A stretch of DNA of 64,000 nt. It comes from Ceratobasidium sp. AG-K (Eukaryota > Basidiomycota > Agaricomycetes > Cantharellales > Ceratobasidiaceae). The notes below the pieces were generated by a model. The model was not told the DNA's origin. It searched no databases and saw nothing but the letters and a program-made list of their open reading frames with translations. Within the stretch, counting starts at the first letter, position 1. Each line of letters opens with the position of its first letter. The DNA lies in assembly GCA_037039685.1 (NCBI GenBank), contig JAWNGF010000010.1, positions 1,612,001 to 1,676,000 on the forward strand, read 5' to 3'. A program made the translations under genes and the position numbers. Below, piece after piece: positions 36,756 to 47,594 of the stretch.

Positions 36756-38327
36756 CTAACAGTCCTCAATCTTCCCTCTCAACTTTGTGTTGCTATACCG
36801 CCAATCTCAGTATATGTTGGGTGTATCTCGGGAGACAGAAACTTACGTGCTTCCGATGGTCAAACGCGTCCAATCCAGCAGCGAGCCTGCTCCCGCTTAC
36901 GAGCGCACTCCAATCCAGCGACTTGTAAGGCTTCTTCTCTTGAGCGCGAGCAGTTAAGAGATGGTCTCGTGCGACAGTGATTACCGGCATTGGAGAATTG
37001 CTGTCTTGCGCGAGCTGGAGAATGTGGCTGCCGCGGGACGTAAGTGAACTTGGGAGAAGGGTGTAAAAGTCAAATCCTCACTTGGCGTCCTTGAGGCCAC
37101 CCTCGAGGTGGAAGCCTTCGTTTCCGTCAAAGCTATCGTGTAGCATTTTCCGGCTGTAGTCTATGAAGCTAAAGTATCGAAATCAGTAGCTGCTGGCTGC
37201 GATAGAGCACAACGGGACTAACAATGGAACTGGGACCGTGTCTGGTGAAAGTCATATTAGTCCAGTTCTGATAATAACACTTATATGTACCTTTGAGGAA
37301 AGCATCGAGTTGCTCAGCGCCGACACCAGACTTGTCAGCCAGCGTTTGTGTCTCCGCGATGAGCTCCAAAGCTGGTTTCGTGAATACATGAGTCTCAAAT
37401 CGACGCAATCTGGTAGGAAACTCACACCCGAGAATGAATGCATTCCCAATCAACTTCATGGAAGCAGCCCTCTCGACGTTACCACCAAGATCGATAACCT
37501 AAATTGGCGTGATGGGTCGTCAATTTGAGTTTGATGCCGGTGTGAATAAATGCGGACCTTGCGAGCTACAGCCGGGACCAGGATATATGCAACCTCCTTC
37601 TTGCTCCTGTAGTGACCAGCCAAAACAGCGACGAGTTGCCCCTTGTCAGCAGCTATCCAGACTATCAGCTTCAAGTTAATTAATTTTTAAAATCGCTTAC
37701 CAGATGGCGGCCCAAATACTGGCCCGGCAACAAAGTGCACATGCGCGATCTTGGTCAACAATCTGTCGATCTCGGCCGATACTTTAGGGTACACGGTACT
37801 CGTATCGACGAAAATCTTGGGCTTTTCAGCCGTGCCCGCGCTTCCGGTGCCCTCTAATGTTTGAGCGATATCATGGAAAATCGAGCGAACAACTTCGTCC
37901 GAGCCGAGCGAGGTGAATGTGATATCAGCCAACGTCGCGAGCTCTCCTGGGGTGTCAATGATTTTGACTTTGGATTCGCCAACTTCCTGTGTGGGTGTGA
38001 GAGGGGTTATATGCAAGTGGCGAGATGATTTACCTGCTGGAGTTTTTCGGCCTTGGCACGGGAGCGGTTGTAGACTAGGATGGGGTGGTCGGAGTGGTTC
38101 GCCAAGTTACGGGCCATCAGGTATCCCATGTTTCCCTAGAAGTGAGCACGCTTGTTAGCCCTGTCCATCTGGTTGACTCTTAGTCCCACCAATCCGATGA
38201 ACCCAATCGTGCTGGGATGGGGCTGGGGAGTACCCGGTCTTGAGTACGGGAGTTGCTCGCGCAAGGTGGCGGCAATCGTACGGGGAGTATCCGCGCCGCT
38301 GGGCGTGTGGGAGAGACTACGGTGCAT
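36756..38327 (-). CDS. 3-hydroxyisobutyrate dehydrogenase-like NAD(P) oxidoreductase
   Basis: The gene has several exons. The start ATG at 38327 is chosen because the next region is Arg/Ser/Pro-rich like a targeting leader, though another ATG lies upstream at 38366. The Rossmann motif TIGFIGLGNMGYLMARNL spans the first intron. Then come VYNRSRAKAEKL, VDTSTVYP, VHFVAGPVFGPP (substrate-binding region), KLIGNAFILG (catalytic Lys of beta-hydroxyacid dehydrogenases), and DWSALVSGSRLAAGLDAF near the end. I place the stop at 36756-36758 after a 64-nt intron with a clear GTAAGT donor; reading through instead gives a non-conserved tail. The family oxidises beta-hydroxyacids (valine catabolism, or glyoxylate-reductase-like). 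The exact substrate is unknown. Confidence 0.75.
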
Positions 38328-39013
38328 AGTGCTGCTACAGCCAACTCCAATGTCAACATGTATCAAATTTATCTAATGGGACATCAACTGACTGGGATGT
38401 GGTTGTCTGAAACGAGTTGGATCGTGGAGGTTCAACAGCTGGCACGGAAGCTCTATAAGAATGAAAACAGCCCCTCGCCCAGATCGCGATGGAAGCTCGC
38501 ACGAGATGGCCACCTCTACGGCAAGTCCACAACAGAGCGTTCCATCGGTCTTTGGAACGTCATGTCCCCACATTTTCCCACGCGTCGGCTGACTAAGGAA
38601 CGCTCCATATAAATGATTATCCCACTCATGGGAGCCTGTGATATGCTTAGTAGGAAAATGGGTTGCTACGAGCTTGCGTAAAGTCTTCGGTAGCTTGCGT
38701 AAACGCTTATGGGGAAACAAACGGTGAGTAATCGATTGAGCATCCGAGCGTATTAGGAAGCCCGCGTACGGGCGGTTATGGAGAAATAAAAATGTTATGC
38801 CGATCGCCTTGCTGTAAATGCATGTGCAACGTTGCAGATCTGAGATGCGAGCCACGCGCTGAAAGTTCGGAGGTTGGAAACGGGCTGTGATCGAGGGCAT
38901 ATGGCTCCGAATTCGGAAGCTCCTCACAAGCGCTCGGCGTTTCGGATTTCATACATCCGTTGATTTTGATTCGGTCCCGCATTGGCTCGGCTCTCAAGAT
39001 CCACCACAACTTC
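38328..39013. other. Divergent promoter region
   Basis: This lies between the dehydrogenase and the molybdenum cofactor gene. No further gene is seen; a minus-strand open frame at 38373-38927 lacks recognisable features. Confidence 0.5.
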
Positions 39014-41270
39014 ATGCTCGCGAGGAGGGCCGCCGCCAAGGTACGGCATCTACCTATTATTGATTTCTGAACAAAAACCGATGATTTCTCAGGCGCGGAT
39101 TGCGAACATTGACAGGGATCTGGCTCGGGGTCCCGCTCCTGCTCTCTTTGACTCATTTGGGCGAAGGCACGACTACCTGAGGATATCTCTGACCGAGAGA
39201 TGTAACCTTCGTTGTGAGTTATATTTTCACTTTTCGATACGTGTGCTCAAGGGCACATGCACAGGCCGGTATTGCATGCCCGAGGAAGGCATCCCCTTAT
39301 CGCCGTCAGCCAACATTTTGACAAACGAAGAGGTTGTGCGTCTGGCCCGAGTTTTCGTTCAACATGGAGTCAACAAGATACGACTCACTGGTGGCGAACC
39401 GACTCTTCGTCGTGACTTGCGAGAGCTTATCCACAATTTGCGGGGACTGGGCGTTAAGCAGATTGGAATGACAAGCAATGGGATAGCCCTGTGGAGAAAG
39501 CTCCCCGAACTCGTCCAAAGCGGGCTGACTCACCTCAATCTGAGGTAAGCATAGTCGGTCTTCTACAATTAGCCTTAATTGACACTCTTAGCCTCGATAC
39601 CCTCAATGCGGAAAAGTTTGAGCGCATGACTCTTCGTCGAGGACACGACAAAGTGATACAATCGCTCCACACCGCCCTATCCCTCCTACCATCCGCTCCA
39701 CAACCCATGCCCGGCTATGTCGGACCAAATCTACAGTCGGTGAAGCTTAATACGGTGCTTATTCGCGGAGAGAACGACTCGGAGATTGCACGTTTCCTCG
39801 CTCTCACTCGCTCCCACCAGCTAAGCGTCCGTTTTATCGAATTTATGCCGTTCGCAGGCAACCAATGGAATGCGAACTCGGTCGTTACTGCTTCAGAACT
39901 CCTTCAACACGTACGGGACCTTGTTAGGGGAGGCTGGTTCGACGATCATGCACCCTCGAACAGTGTAGGTGCTGGAGAGGACAGAGTGGTCATGCTGCCA
40001 CGCGAACCGACTGATACGGCACGAACATACAAGATCAAGGGATTTACCGGGACGTTTGGTTTTATCTCAAGCATGTCTGATGATTTTTGTTCAGGCTGTA
40101 ATAGGCTAAGAATAACGGCTGACGGAAACCTGAAAGTAAGTAAGTTCACCCCATGCTCGAGTCTAACGTTCAACTATGAATGCTCTAGCCCTGTTTGTTT
40201 GACCAAAAAGAAACGCCTCTTCGAGAGATTCTTCGAAGCTCATCGCCTTTAGCTGAGCGGGATCTCGTATCCGCAATACATCGAGCTGTTGGCGGAAAGT
40301 TTGCCAAACACGGCGTACCAGACAGCTCGTTCAGCGACCCAGAAGATGATCACAACCACGGAACTGTCCGTGATGCAGGGGCTAAGATCGGCGAGCGGCT
40401 AGCTCGGCCAATGATACTTATTGGTGGTTAGGCCTGTTCGTTACGCCCACGATGTACGCGTGTCGATATTGATGGTCAATTAATTTAGGTTACAATCATG
40501 ACTGGTCAGCTGGGCTGAGATCGCGTCCAAACTACCCTCGATTTCCGACCAAGCCGACGACCATTCGATTTCATGCATCGCCTCGTGGAACGTCGCCTTT
40601 CGCCTTTTCCTTCCTTCCTTACCCGATATCCCTAAACCATGGTCACGTACGATGGACTCATTCAGCAAGCAATCTCCAGGACCTGACTCATATTGATCCT
40701 AAAACCGGCCGAGCCCGCATGGTGGATGTCTCCAATAAAGACATTACTCAGCGATCTGCAACGGCCGTTGGACGAATCATCATACCCAAGCACGCATACA
40801 AGTTGATTATCGGTGATTCAACTCAAGAATCCTCCATCTTGGACTCTTTGGAAGATAATGCTACCTCCACCCCAGAGCCAGGGCAAACCATCCCTGCCCG
40901 ACGGAAGGGGAAACCCGGAAAGGGCGATGTCCTCACGACCGCCCAGCTCGCCGGTATCATGGCTTCCAAGCGCACCTCGGACCTCATCCCACTGTGCCAC
41001 CCTTTGCCAATCACTCATGTAGAGGTCATACTCGAACCGACTATGCAAGAAACCCCTCCACTGTATTCTGTCAAAGTGCGCGCAACCGTCCGAACCGCAT
41101 CTCGGACAGGAGTCGAAATGGAGGCCCTCACGGCGGCCAACGTGGCACTACTAACAATATGGGACATGCTGAAGGCTGTTGCAGGGCAGCATATGATGAT
41201 CGAGGGTGTGTGCGTATCGCATAAGGAAGGTGGTGCGAGTGGACTTTTTGAGCGAACGGACGTAGTTTGA
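39014..41270 (+). CDS. MOCS1: Fused MoaA-MoaC molybdenum cofactor protein (MOCS1 type)
   Basis: Six exons: 39014-39040, 39093-39213, 39265-39544, 39592-40135, 40189-40426 and 40489-41270. The first encodes a short basic leader (MLARRAAAK), compatible with mitochondrial import. The MoaA part is a radical-SAM enzyme: [14 protein letters not shown] carries the C-x3-C-x2-C cluster motif (joined across an intron), [12 protein letters not shown] follows, and [13 protein letters not shown] holds the C-terminal cluster Cys. It ends PMILIGG, the functional Gly-Gly. The MoaC part has [31 protein letters not shown] and [20 protein letters not shown]. Together they convert GTP to cyclic pyranopterin monophosphate. 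The fusion resembles animal MOCS1 and Aspergillus cnxABC. Confidence 0.93.
40427..40488 (+). promoter_or_regulatory. Intron whose retention ends MoaA at Gly-Gly
   Basis: This 62-nt GT-AG intron joins the MoaA and MoaC parts. Spliced, codons read ATT GGT GGT TAC and continue into MoaC. Unspliced, they read ATT GGT GGT TAG, terminating MoaA right after its C-terminal Gly-Gly. A free Gly-Gly end is required by MoaA/MOCS1A, so retention would make the active form. Regulated use is inferred. Confidence 0.6.
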
Positions 41271-43151
41271 TTTGTGGCGCCGATCAGTATGCGACGTTTA
41301 TTGGAATTTATTACTCGTTGGATCAGAAAGGCGCGTATCCAACCAGTCCGGTTGTCCGTCACGCCTGGATCGTGAAGAACGGTTCCGGCGCAAAGCGGAT
41401 ATATTAAAGCCGATACATTGGAATCCAGGCAAAATGTGCAGTCCATTATAGATCACTATGGGAAGTCTTAGGAGTAAACCTAACTCCCGTGGCTTTCCCC
41501 ATAATCAACGGCGTTTTTGATACTCCTCGCAAGTCCTGTCAACAGGGTACTCAATCGGCGCCTCATTTGGTATGCTAGACTAGGGACTGGGTCGTGTCAG
41601 AACACTTCCTGGAAGTCCGGGACCGAAACAAGTCCCGTCAGCCCCAAGGTCAGGCTTTCCAAAATCCACTGGGGCTCATATCGTCCCGGCACCAGATGGC
41701 ACTTGTCAAAATACTTGGAGTTAATGTAAAAGCCCTGGGACATGGGCGGGGAGTGGTACTAGTGAGTCACGTACAGGGACGCTAAATGAGTGCCGATCGC
41801 CTTCAACATCTCTGTCCCTCACTGCGTTGAAGCACCACCAACACCAACGGCCACAGTCAACGAACAGCGCCCCTCATTGAAAACGGGTGAGTAAATCACC
41901 TTACTCGACTCGTAGTCACTGACTGGCTGCCCACCTGACTGGAAATCATGTTGAATATGCAACAACTGTGCCTAACGCCCCCGAACTCGCCCCACCGTTC
42001 TACCACCCTCTCCTAATGCTGCACCAACGTCCTGGACCAAACAAATACGCATGATCACCTGCAAATGTACCATTTTGGAGTTGAAAGGGGCCTCATAGGG
42101 AACCAAAACATGTGGTAAGTCGTTGGTTGACTCTGCCACCCCACGCTTCACATCCATCCCAACTTCGTACGTTGTTTTGATGTTGTGCACACTCCTCAGC
42201 TCGCTCTTGAGTGTGCTTGAACCATCCCGCTGCGTAACTGACTCCCATTGCTTTGACAGGCCATGCTTTGACGCCTTAGAGTCGTCTGCACCGACATGAC
42301 CGTGCGCCCGATCGCCCTAGCCCATGCAGGTCGCCTTTTTGCACTCGATGCGACCTTCGGTAGGTCAACCATCCACTTTTTTACCTGTGCCTTGGATTGC
42401 GAGCCCGAATAGTCCCCCTTTCGAACTGCTCCCGTGCGCCTCAGGTACTCCAACCTAAACAACATCCCACACTTGCCGTACACGTCTGGTTACTTGTACC
42501 TCCTACACGTATGCGTTGTGCGTCTTATTGTATACTAAAATGCTTGAAGAGTATTATGACGATACACTGTAGGCTATCCATGATTTCACCTAGTCTTACA
42601 AGGCGCTGGGGTCGACATACCAATTATGCATTACTCGTGTCTAAATCTGGTACGGCGAACTTGGCGCTCTAACTTTCTCATTCTCATCTCCCTAATCTAG
42701 ATGTAGGTTTCTTTGTCCTATCATGTATGCACGGTGAGCTTCAATATCTAAATTTAGAACAAACCCCTCTACGAGTGTGGCGGTGCCTTTAGCGCCGAAG
42801 CCTCCAAACTAACCGACCCCTTGATTCGTTGTATTGTGGAGTGTCACAGGACGCACCACCCTGTACGAGGATCGGCAACATGATAACCCCGGAACCTAAA
42901 GGCACGCGGGGCCGCCAAGTTTTCAGCCATAACATGCAGACGGTCACTTCGTGGCGCTAGGACTAAATCGTAGAAATTGTGTTTGCATTGCTTCTCAAGT
43001 GATGCACAAGGCCACCCACCTATACAGATGGCTCTGATCATCAACCAGCTGATACACAGCCGGCCGAGCATTTTAGACCTCAGCTCAAGAGACGATACAG
43101 TCGCACTCCTTCCTTCCATCGCCGTCTCTCGCAAGACTTACGTGCCCCGAT
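41271..43151. other. Long intergenic stretch, nothing recognised
   Basis: About 1.9 kb with no gene I can support. Minus-strand frames at 41972-42190 and 42196-42483 are adjacent and partly coherent but match no family I know. They could be remnants of a decayed gene or mobile element. Confidence 0.4.
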
Positions 43152-44719
43152 ATGCTGTCGCTGTATCTCATTCTCGGGTCCGCTTGGGTCTCGCTCACTC
43201 GTTCACAGAATACCGGGAATATCACCTGCGTAAACGATTCTTTGGATTGGTATACTTTATCAGTCGGCGTAACACCATGTGCGTGTGCCCTCGCTGCGTT
43301 TATAAGATGTTTCTAATCGAAGATTTTGGCTGATTGAATTCAGGTAGAACCTACGAAATCTTGAGACAAAGCTGTAATCCCAACTGTAAGCATTTTCGCT
43401 CCTGTAACACCCACAGCGAGCCGAATGTTTGTATGCGACACAGTTCGAGTGGGCATCCTGAACAGTTCAATGCCAGCAGACATCTGCAGTGATCAACTCC
43501 GTGAGTCCGGGTTGAATCCACATGCTTCACTTCCGACTCGGAACTAATGGCGATTTACGTCGGATTAGCCACATGCTGCTGCAACAGCGTCGCATTCGGC
43601 CTCTCGATGTTATGTCTCAAGTGAGTGTAACGCGGAAACGTCGGTGATGTGTCTGGGCTGATCCATGCACCTCAGCTGCCAGCTCGGTCAAGGCTCAACG
43701 CCAAACGGAAACGTCGGAATCGACGCCCCAGTAAGTCATATGGCTTCATACAGCATCAAAGGGACGTAACGCATACACTCGCTCTAAAAGGGCGGAACAT
43801 ACCAAGCATATTTGGGTACATGCAGGCCGTCTACGAACGCCAGGTTCGTTAATTGACACGATCGATTTCCGCTGGCTAAGATGGGTTTAGCCTCCCAGAG
43901 ATCACACAAAAGGCTATGTGCCAGCAGAACGTTACCCTTCCCAAGTACTTGTACCGACCATTTTGGCGGAGTGGTGCTTGGTAGGTAGTGTATTTTATGT
44001 TACAATACCCCAGTTCTAACTCGCTCTTCTTGAGGTTTTACGAGTATATTAAACAGAGTGCACAGGTACAAATTAATAGCGGCTTCAATCATACCAATCT
44101 TTGTGGCTTCAAAGATCAGGATCCGGATCTAGCGGATCCTCAGCCCGCTGGGGGGGAGAATATCAAGGGCATTGCAATTGTCGGGTATGTGTTGTACCTC
44201 AGTGCATTAACTTTCCCCTTGACGCAGCATGCGTAATAACGCAGGGGTGTGATGGGCGCGGTGGTAATTATCCTAGGCGCAGGCTTGTTATGGAGCTACC
44301 TTCATATTAGAAAACTTCAGGAGCGAAGCGGACTCCAAAGGCGTAGTTTCGATGACGATTCGCACGATAGCAACTCCTTCCTAATTGAGCCGCCTTCCAG
44401 TGTACCCACCGTTCGATTTGTTGAGCGTACTGGTTAGTAAAGTAAACCTTGCAGCCGCTAATTTCAGTTAACCTCGCTTTCAGAGGTCGTTAACCCTCAG
44501 CCGGTGGTTGAGCCATCGGCTAGACCCAATCCCCTTGTTTCTCGGCCCGTCAAAACACCCCTACCAGCACCCAGGAACTTACGCGACCATGTGGCCTGCG
44601 GTCATGGCAGTACAACTAGTGCACCAGACCGACGCAGCTCTTTGCCTAATGCAGTTGTCACTGAGGGTAATCCGTCCATGACCCTTGAACAGGACCCGCC
44701 GTCCTACGCTAGATACTAA
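43152..44719 (+). CDS. Receptor-like single-pass membrane protein, copy 1
   Basis: The ATG at 43152 opens a signal peptide (MLSLYLILGSAWVSLTRSQ), then GNITCVNDSLDWYTLSVG, the family's first ectodomain block. Many small exons follow. Blocks readable across about 50-nt introns: CRTYEILRQSC, ADICSDQL, TCCCNSVAFGLSMLC, GGTYQAYLGTCRP, LPEITQKAMCQQN, PKYLYRPFWRSGAWFYEY and INSGFNHTNLCGF. A transmembrane helix (GVMGAVVIILGAGLLWSYLH) comes next, then a basic stop-transfer and a Ser/Pro-rich cytoplasmic tail ending DPPSYARY. The pattern is shared with the next two genes. I do not recognise a named family. The layout suggests a plasma-membrane sensor or adaptor, which is inferred. Copy 1 is the most diverged. 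Confidence 0.7.
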
Positions 44720-45198
44720 CATATTTAATCGGTCACGTTGTCATTACCTCATGTATTCAATACAGATAAGTTGAATTTTTTATTTTCGTGAATCGTGCCT
44801 TGCAGCTCGAGGGTCGTACGTATGCTCGACCCGAATCGGCAGCCTTTGAGCGCTTATAGAAGCCCGATCGATTATTACCAATAGACTCGGGACGCCGTCA
44901 AACACCGACGATCAAGGTTCAACTTTCCATGATGCGCCACCAACTCCCGACTCGCCAAGAGTGCAGAACGCCACGGTCGCGACAGGACAGAGCCTCGGAC
45001 GACTACGAGTGCTACGTCTGACGCGTCTGCACCTCAAAGCGGTGGACCCTCGCCCCGCACAGCCATCGGGCATAAGGCGAGAATCACCATTTAATCCCTT
45101 GTGATTGGTAACACGCGGCCACCTCGGGCTTGTCGCTATTTGAGAGCGCGCTCACCGAACCTAAGCAACTTCTTCCCTCACTCCACCCCGACATCAAC
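44720..45198. other. Spacer between receptor-like copies 1 and 2
   Basis: Presumed promoter of copy 2. No gene recognised. Confidence 0.5.
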
Positions 45199-46779
45199 AT
45201 GCTGGTTCATGGCGTTGCCTTGGCACTCTCGATAGCTGGGATAGCGCGCGCTGGTAACACGACATGCAAGACGACATCATTGGATTGGTTTACCCAGTCG
45301 GTGGGGGAGACGCCTTGTACGTTTGGTTACGGTTGTCCGAGGGGATAATTTTTGACGCCTTGCAGGTAGAGTATACGAACGACTTCGACAGAATTGTTCG
45401 CCTGGCTGTGAGTCTTGACCATATCATTTGCAGTCATACATGCTCAACTTTCTGCAGACGAAGTTCCAAGTTTGGGCTCATCCGTAGATATCTGCAACGA
45501 CCAAGTCTGTGAGTCGGATTATTTGAAATTGGAGGTTATTATTGATCTCCTCACATAGCCACATGCTGCTGCAACAGCGTCGCGTTCTCGCTGCAAATGA
45601 TGTGCATAAAGTGGGTGGCTGGGTTTGCTGTGCAAATTATGGGGCTACGAGGGCTAATATCTATCGCAACTAGCTGCCAACATGGGCTGGGGAGCAGCAT
45701 TAACGGTGATACTGGGCTTGACGCAGCGGTGAGTTCCACCCGGTAAATGTTTTGGGGTTGCATATTTAAACAAAGACAGGCGGGCACGTACGATTATTAC
45801 CTGAACAGATGCGGCCCCATTACCAATGGCAGGTAAGTGTTTGCGCTAGCATCACTGCGGAGCACTGACCCATCATATAGCCTGCCAAACATCACGCAAG
45901 AGGCTGTGTGTAAACAAGGTCTCAACATACCTAAGTTTATGTATCAGCCGTTCTGGGGCGATGGAGCTTGGTAAGGAACCAACTACTACTACGGACTCCA
46001 GGCTAAGTTGTTTATGCGGTTAGGTTTTACGAATATACCAAAGGAACTGCACAACTGCAAATCTCAAGTGGAAATAACGATACCGGCTTATGTCCCAAAA
46101 CGACTGCTAGCGCTAGCGTGACAGCTGCTAGTACGGCTGCTGCGGGCGGCAGTACTGCGTCTCCGTCCACGGAGCCCTCTAAGTCCAGCACTAACGTGGG
46201 TGCGATAGCTGGGTAGGTGACTTTTTGGCACCCTGAACCCAAGTCTAAGTTCTATATTCTTACAGCGGCGTTGTTGGAGGCGTGGTTCTACTGGCCCTTG
46301 CCACATTGGCTGGATTCTTTGTGGCAAGGAGACGCAAACAACGAGGTATCATCGATCTCACAGAGGAGGCCAAGACTCCAGACGCGCCTTTCGAACCGTA
46401 CCATATACCACCCGGAGGACCATCGCAAAACAGCACGTCGAATTTGCATTTGCACAACCATGAACTAACGAGCTTGATCCACGCAGTCGCCCCTACACCA
46501 TATGCTGCACCAAGCTCGTCAGGCTGGACATCCACAGACGCCTCGAGCTCGGCACCTGACTCGACAGCACCCCCTCCACGATCCAAGCCTGGCCTAATCG
46601 CAACTAGTCCACCTACTCGGGCTGAAATTTACGACTCCCAATCACAACTCTCGCCCCCTGGAACAATGTCACACTCTAGCGGACCAGAACGACACGAGGA
46701 CTCTGAGGTGTTGAGTAGCGCATACGGGTTGGGCCGGTCTGCATCCGGGCGGTTGCCACCTTCATACCAGGCGAGGTAG
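45199..46779 (+). CDS. Receptor-like single-pass membrane protein, copy 2
   Basis: The ATG at 45199 opens signal peptide MLVHGVALALSIAGIARA, then GNTTCKTTSLDWFTQSVGE. Ectodomain blocks follow the family order: CRVYERLRQNCSPGC, DICNDQV, TCCCNSVAFSLQMMCINCQ, AGTYDYYLNRCGP, NGSLPNITQEAVCKQ, IPKFMYQPFWGDGAWFYEY and ISSGNNDTGLC. A Thr/Ser/Ala-rich stalk and the helix GGVVGGVVLLALATLAGFFV come next. The cytoplasmic tail (ARRRKQR start) is about 145 residues, His/Pro/Ser-rich, and ends LPPSYQAR. N-x-S/T sequons are frequent. Lying between copies 1 and 3 in the same orientation, it is clearly a tandem duplicate. Confidence 0.75.
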
Positions 46780-47594
46780 AATATAGGGGCAGATTCGGTC
46801 TTGATTGGAATTATATTTCACCATATTTGGGACTACATCATTTATATTTATGTTTGTATTAGGGAGATAAGGAAGCGAGCACCACGTGGGCCCATACATC
46901 CTATTTCCTAGGCTGATCAGCTGTGCCTAGCTAACCAGAACTACTGTACTGAGTAACACACGAGGGTTTTACAAGGCATCGTGAGACTGTTGCGAGGTAC
47001 GTGTTGCTGTCGCGTACGTATGCTCCTGGGCATCTCGACCCCGTCAGGGCGAGAGCCATTCAAATGTTCCGTTCTTTGTCATCTATTATAATAGGCGCAA
47101 TTGTTTGAGTCTTCCCAACAGTTTTCTGTGGATATGTCGCCATGCGTGGCTAAAGCGGCCGAGGATGATAAGTCCCGGACCTGAGGCTCAGAATCCCTAA
47201 CGAGTCAGCTCACCAACAGTAATGAAGAGCAAAGACTGCCACGAGGGCGATCAGGCTGTGGCGAAGGCCTCTCATTGAGACCTGAGCCCCGCTATCAGTT
47301 GCGCCAATCGCTAGTCCTTTTCACCAAGGTTGATCACAGAAGCTGATTCTGGGCGCTTGCTCTCATGGCAACAGAAATTCACGATCTTGCGGCCAGCATA
47401 TCTTTGCGTCTATGCAGTACCGTTCATCCTTCTATTTCCCTTGTAAAACAAAGAACAGCTCGCTGGCATATAATCACGGAGAGTAAACGTCTCGTTCCTT
47501 GGCATGGGCATTTCGGGCGAGACATCTCGATTTTTAATTTAAGCCTACCTTGACTTGAGCAGCTCTCCTCACCCGAACCTCTCCCTGTCAAATC
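46780..47594. other. Spacer between receptor-like copies 2 and 3
   Basis: About 0.8 kb with no recognised gene; presumed 3' flank of copy 2 and promoter of copy 3. Confidence 0.5.

Noticed and set aside
36793..36850. Read-through C-terminus of the dehydrogenase (after DAFDHRKH).
   Set aside because: A strong GTAAGT donor follows immediately and a matching acceptor gives a short tail and stop at 36756. The read-through residues do not look like this family.
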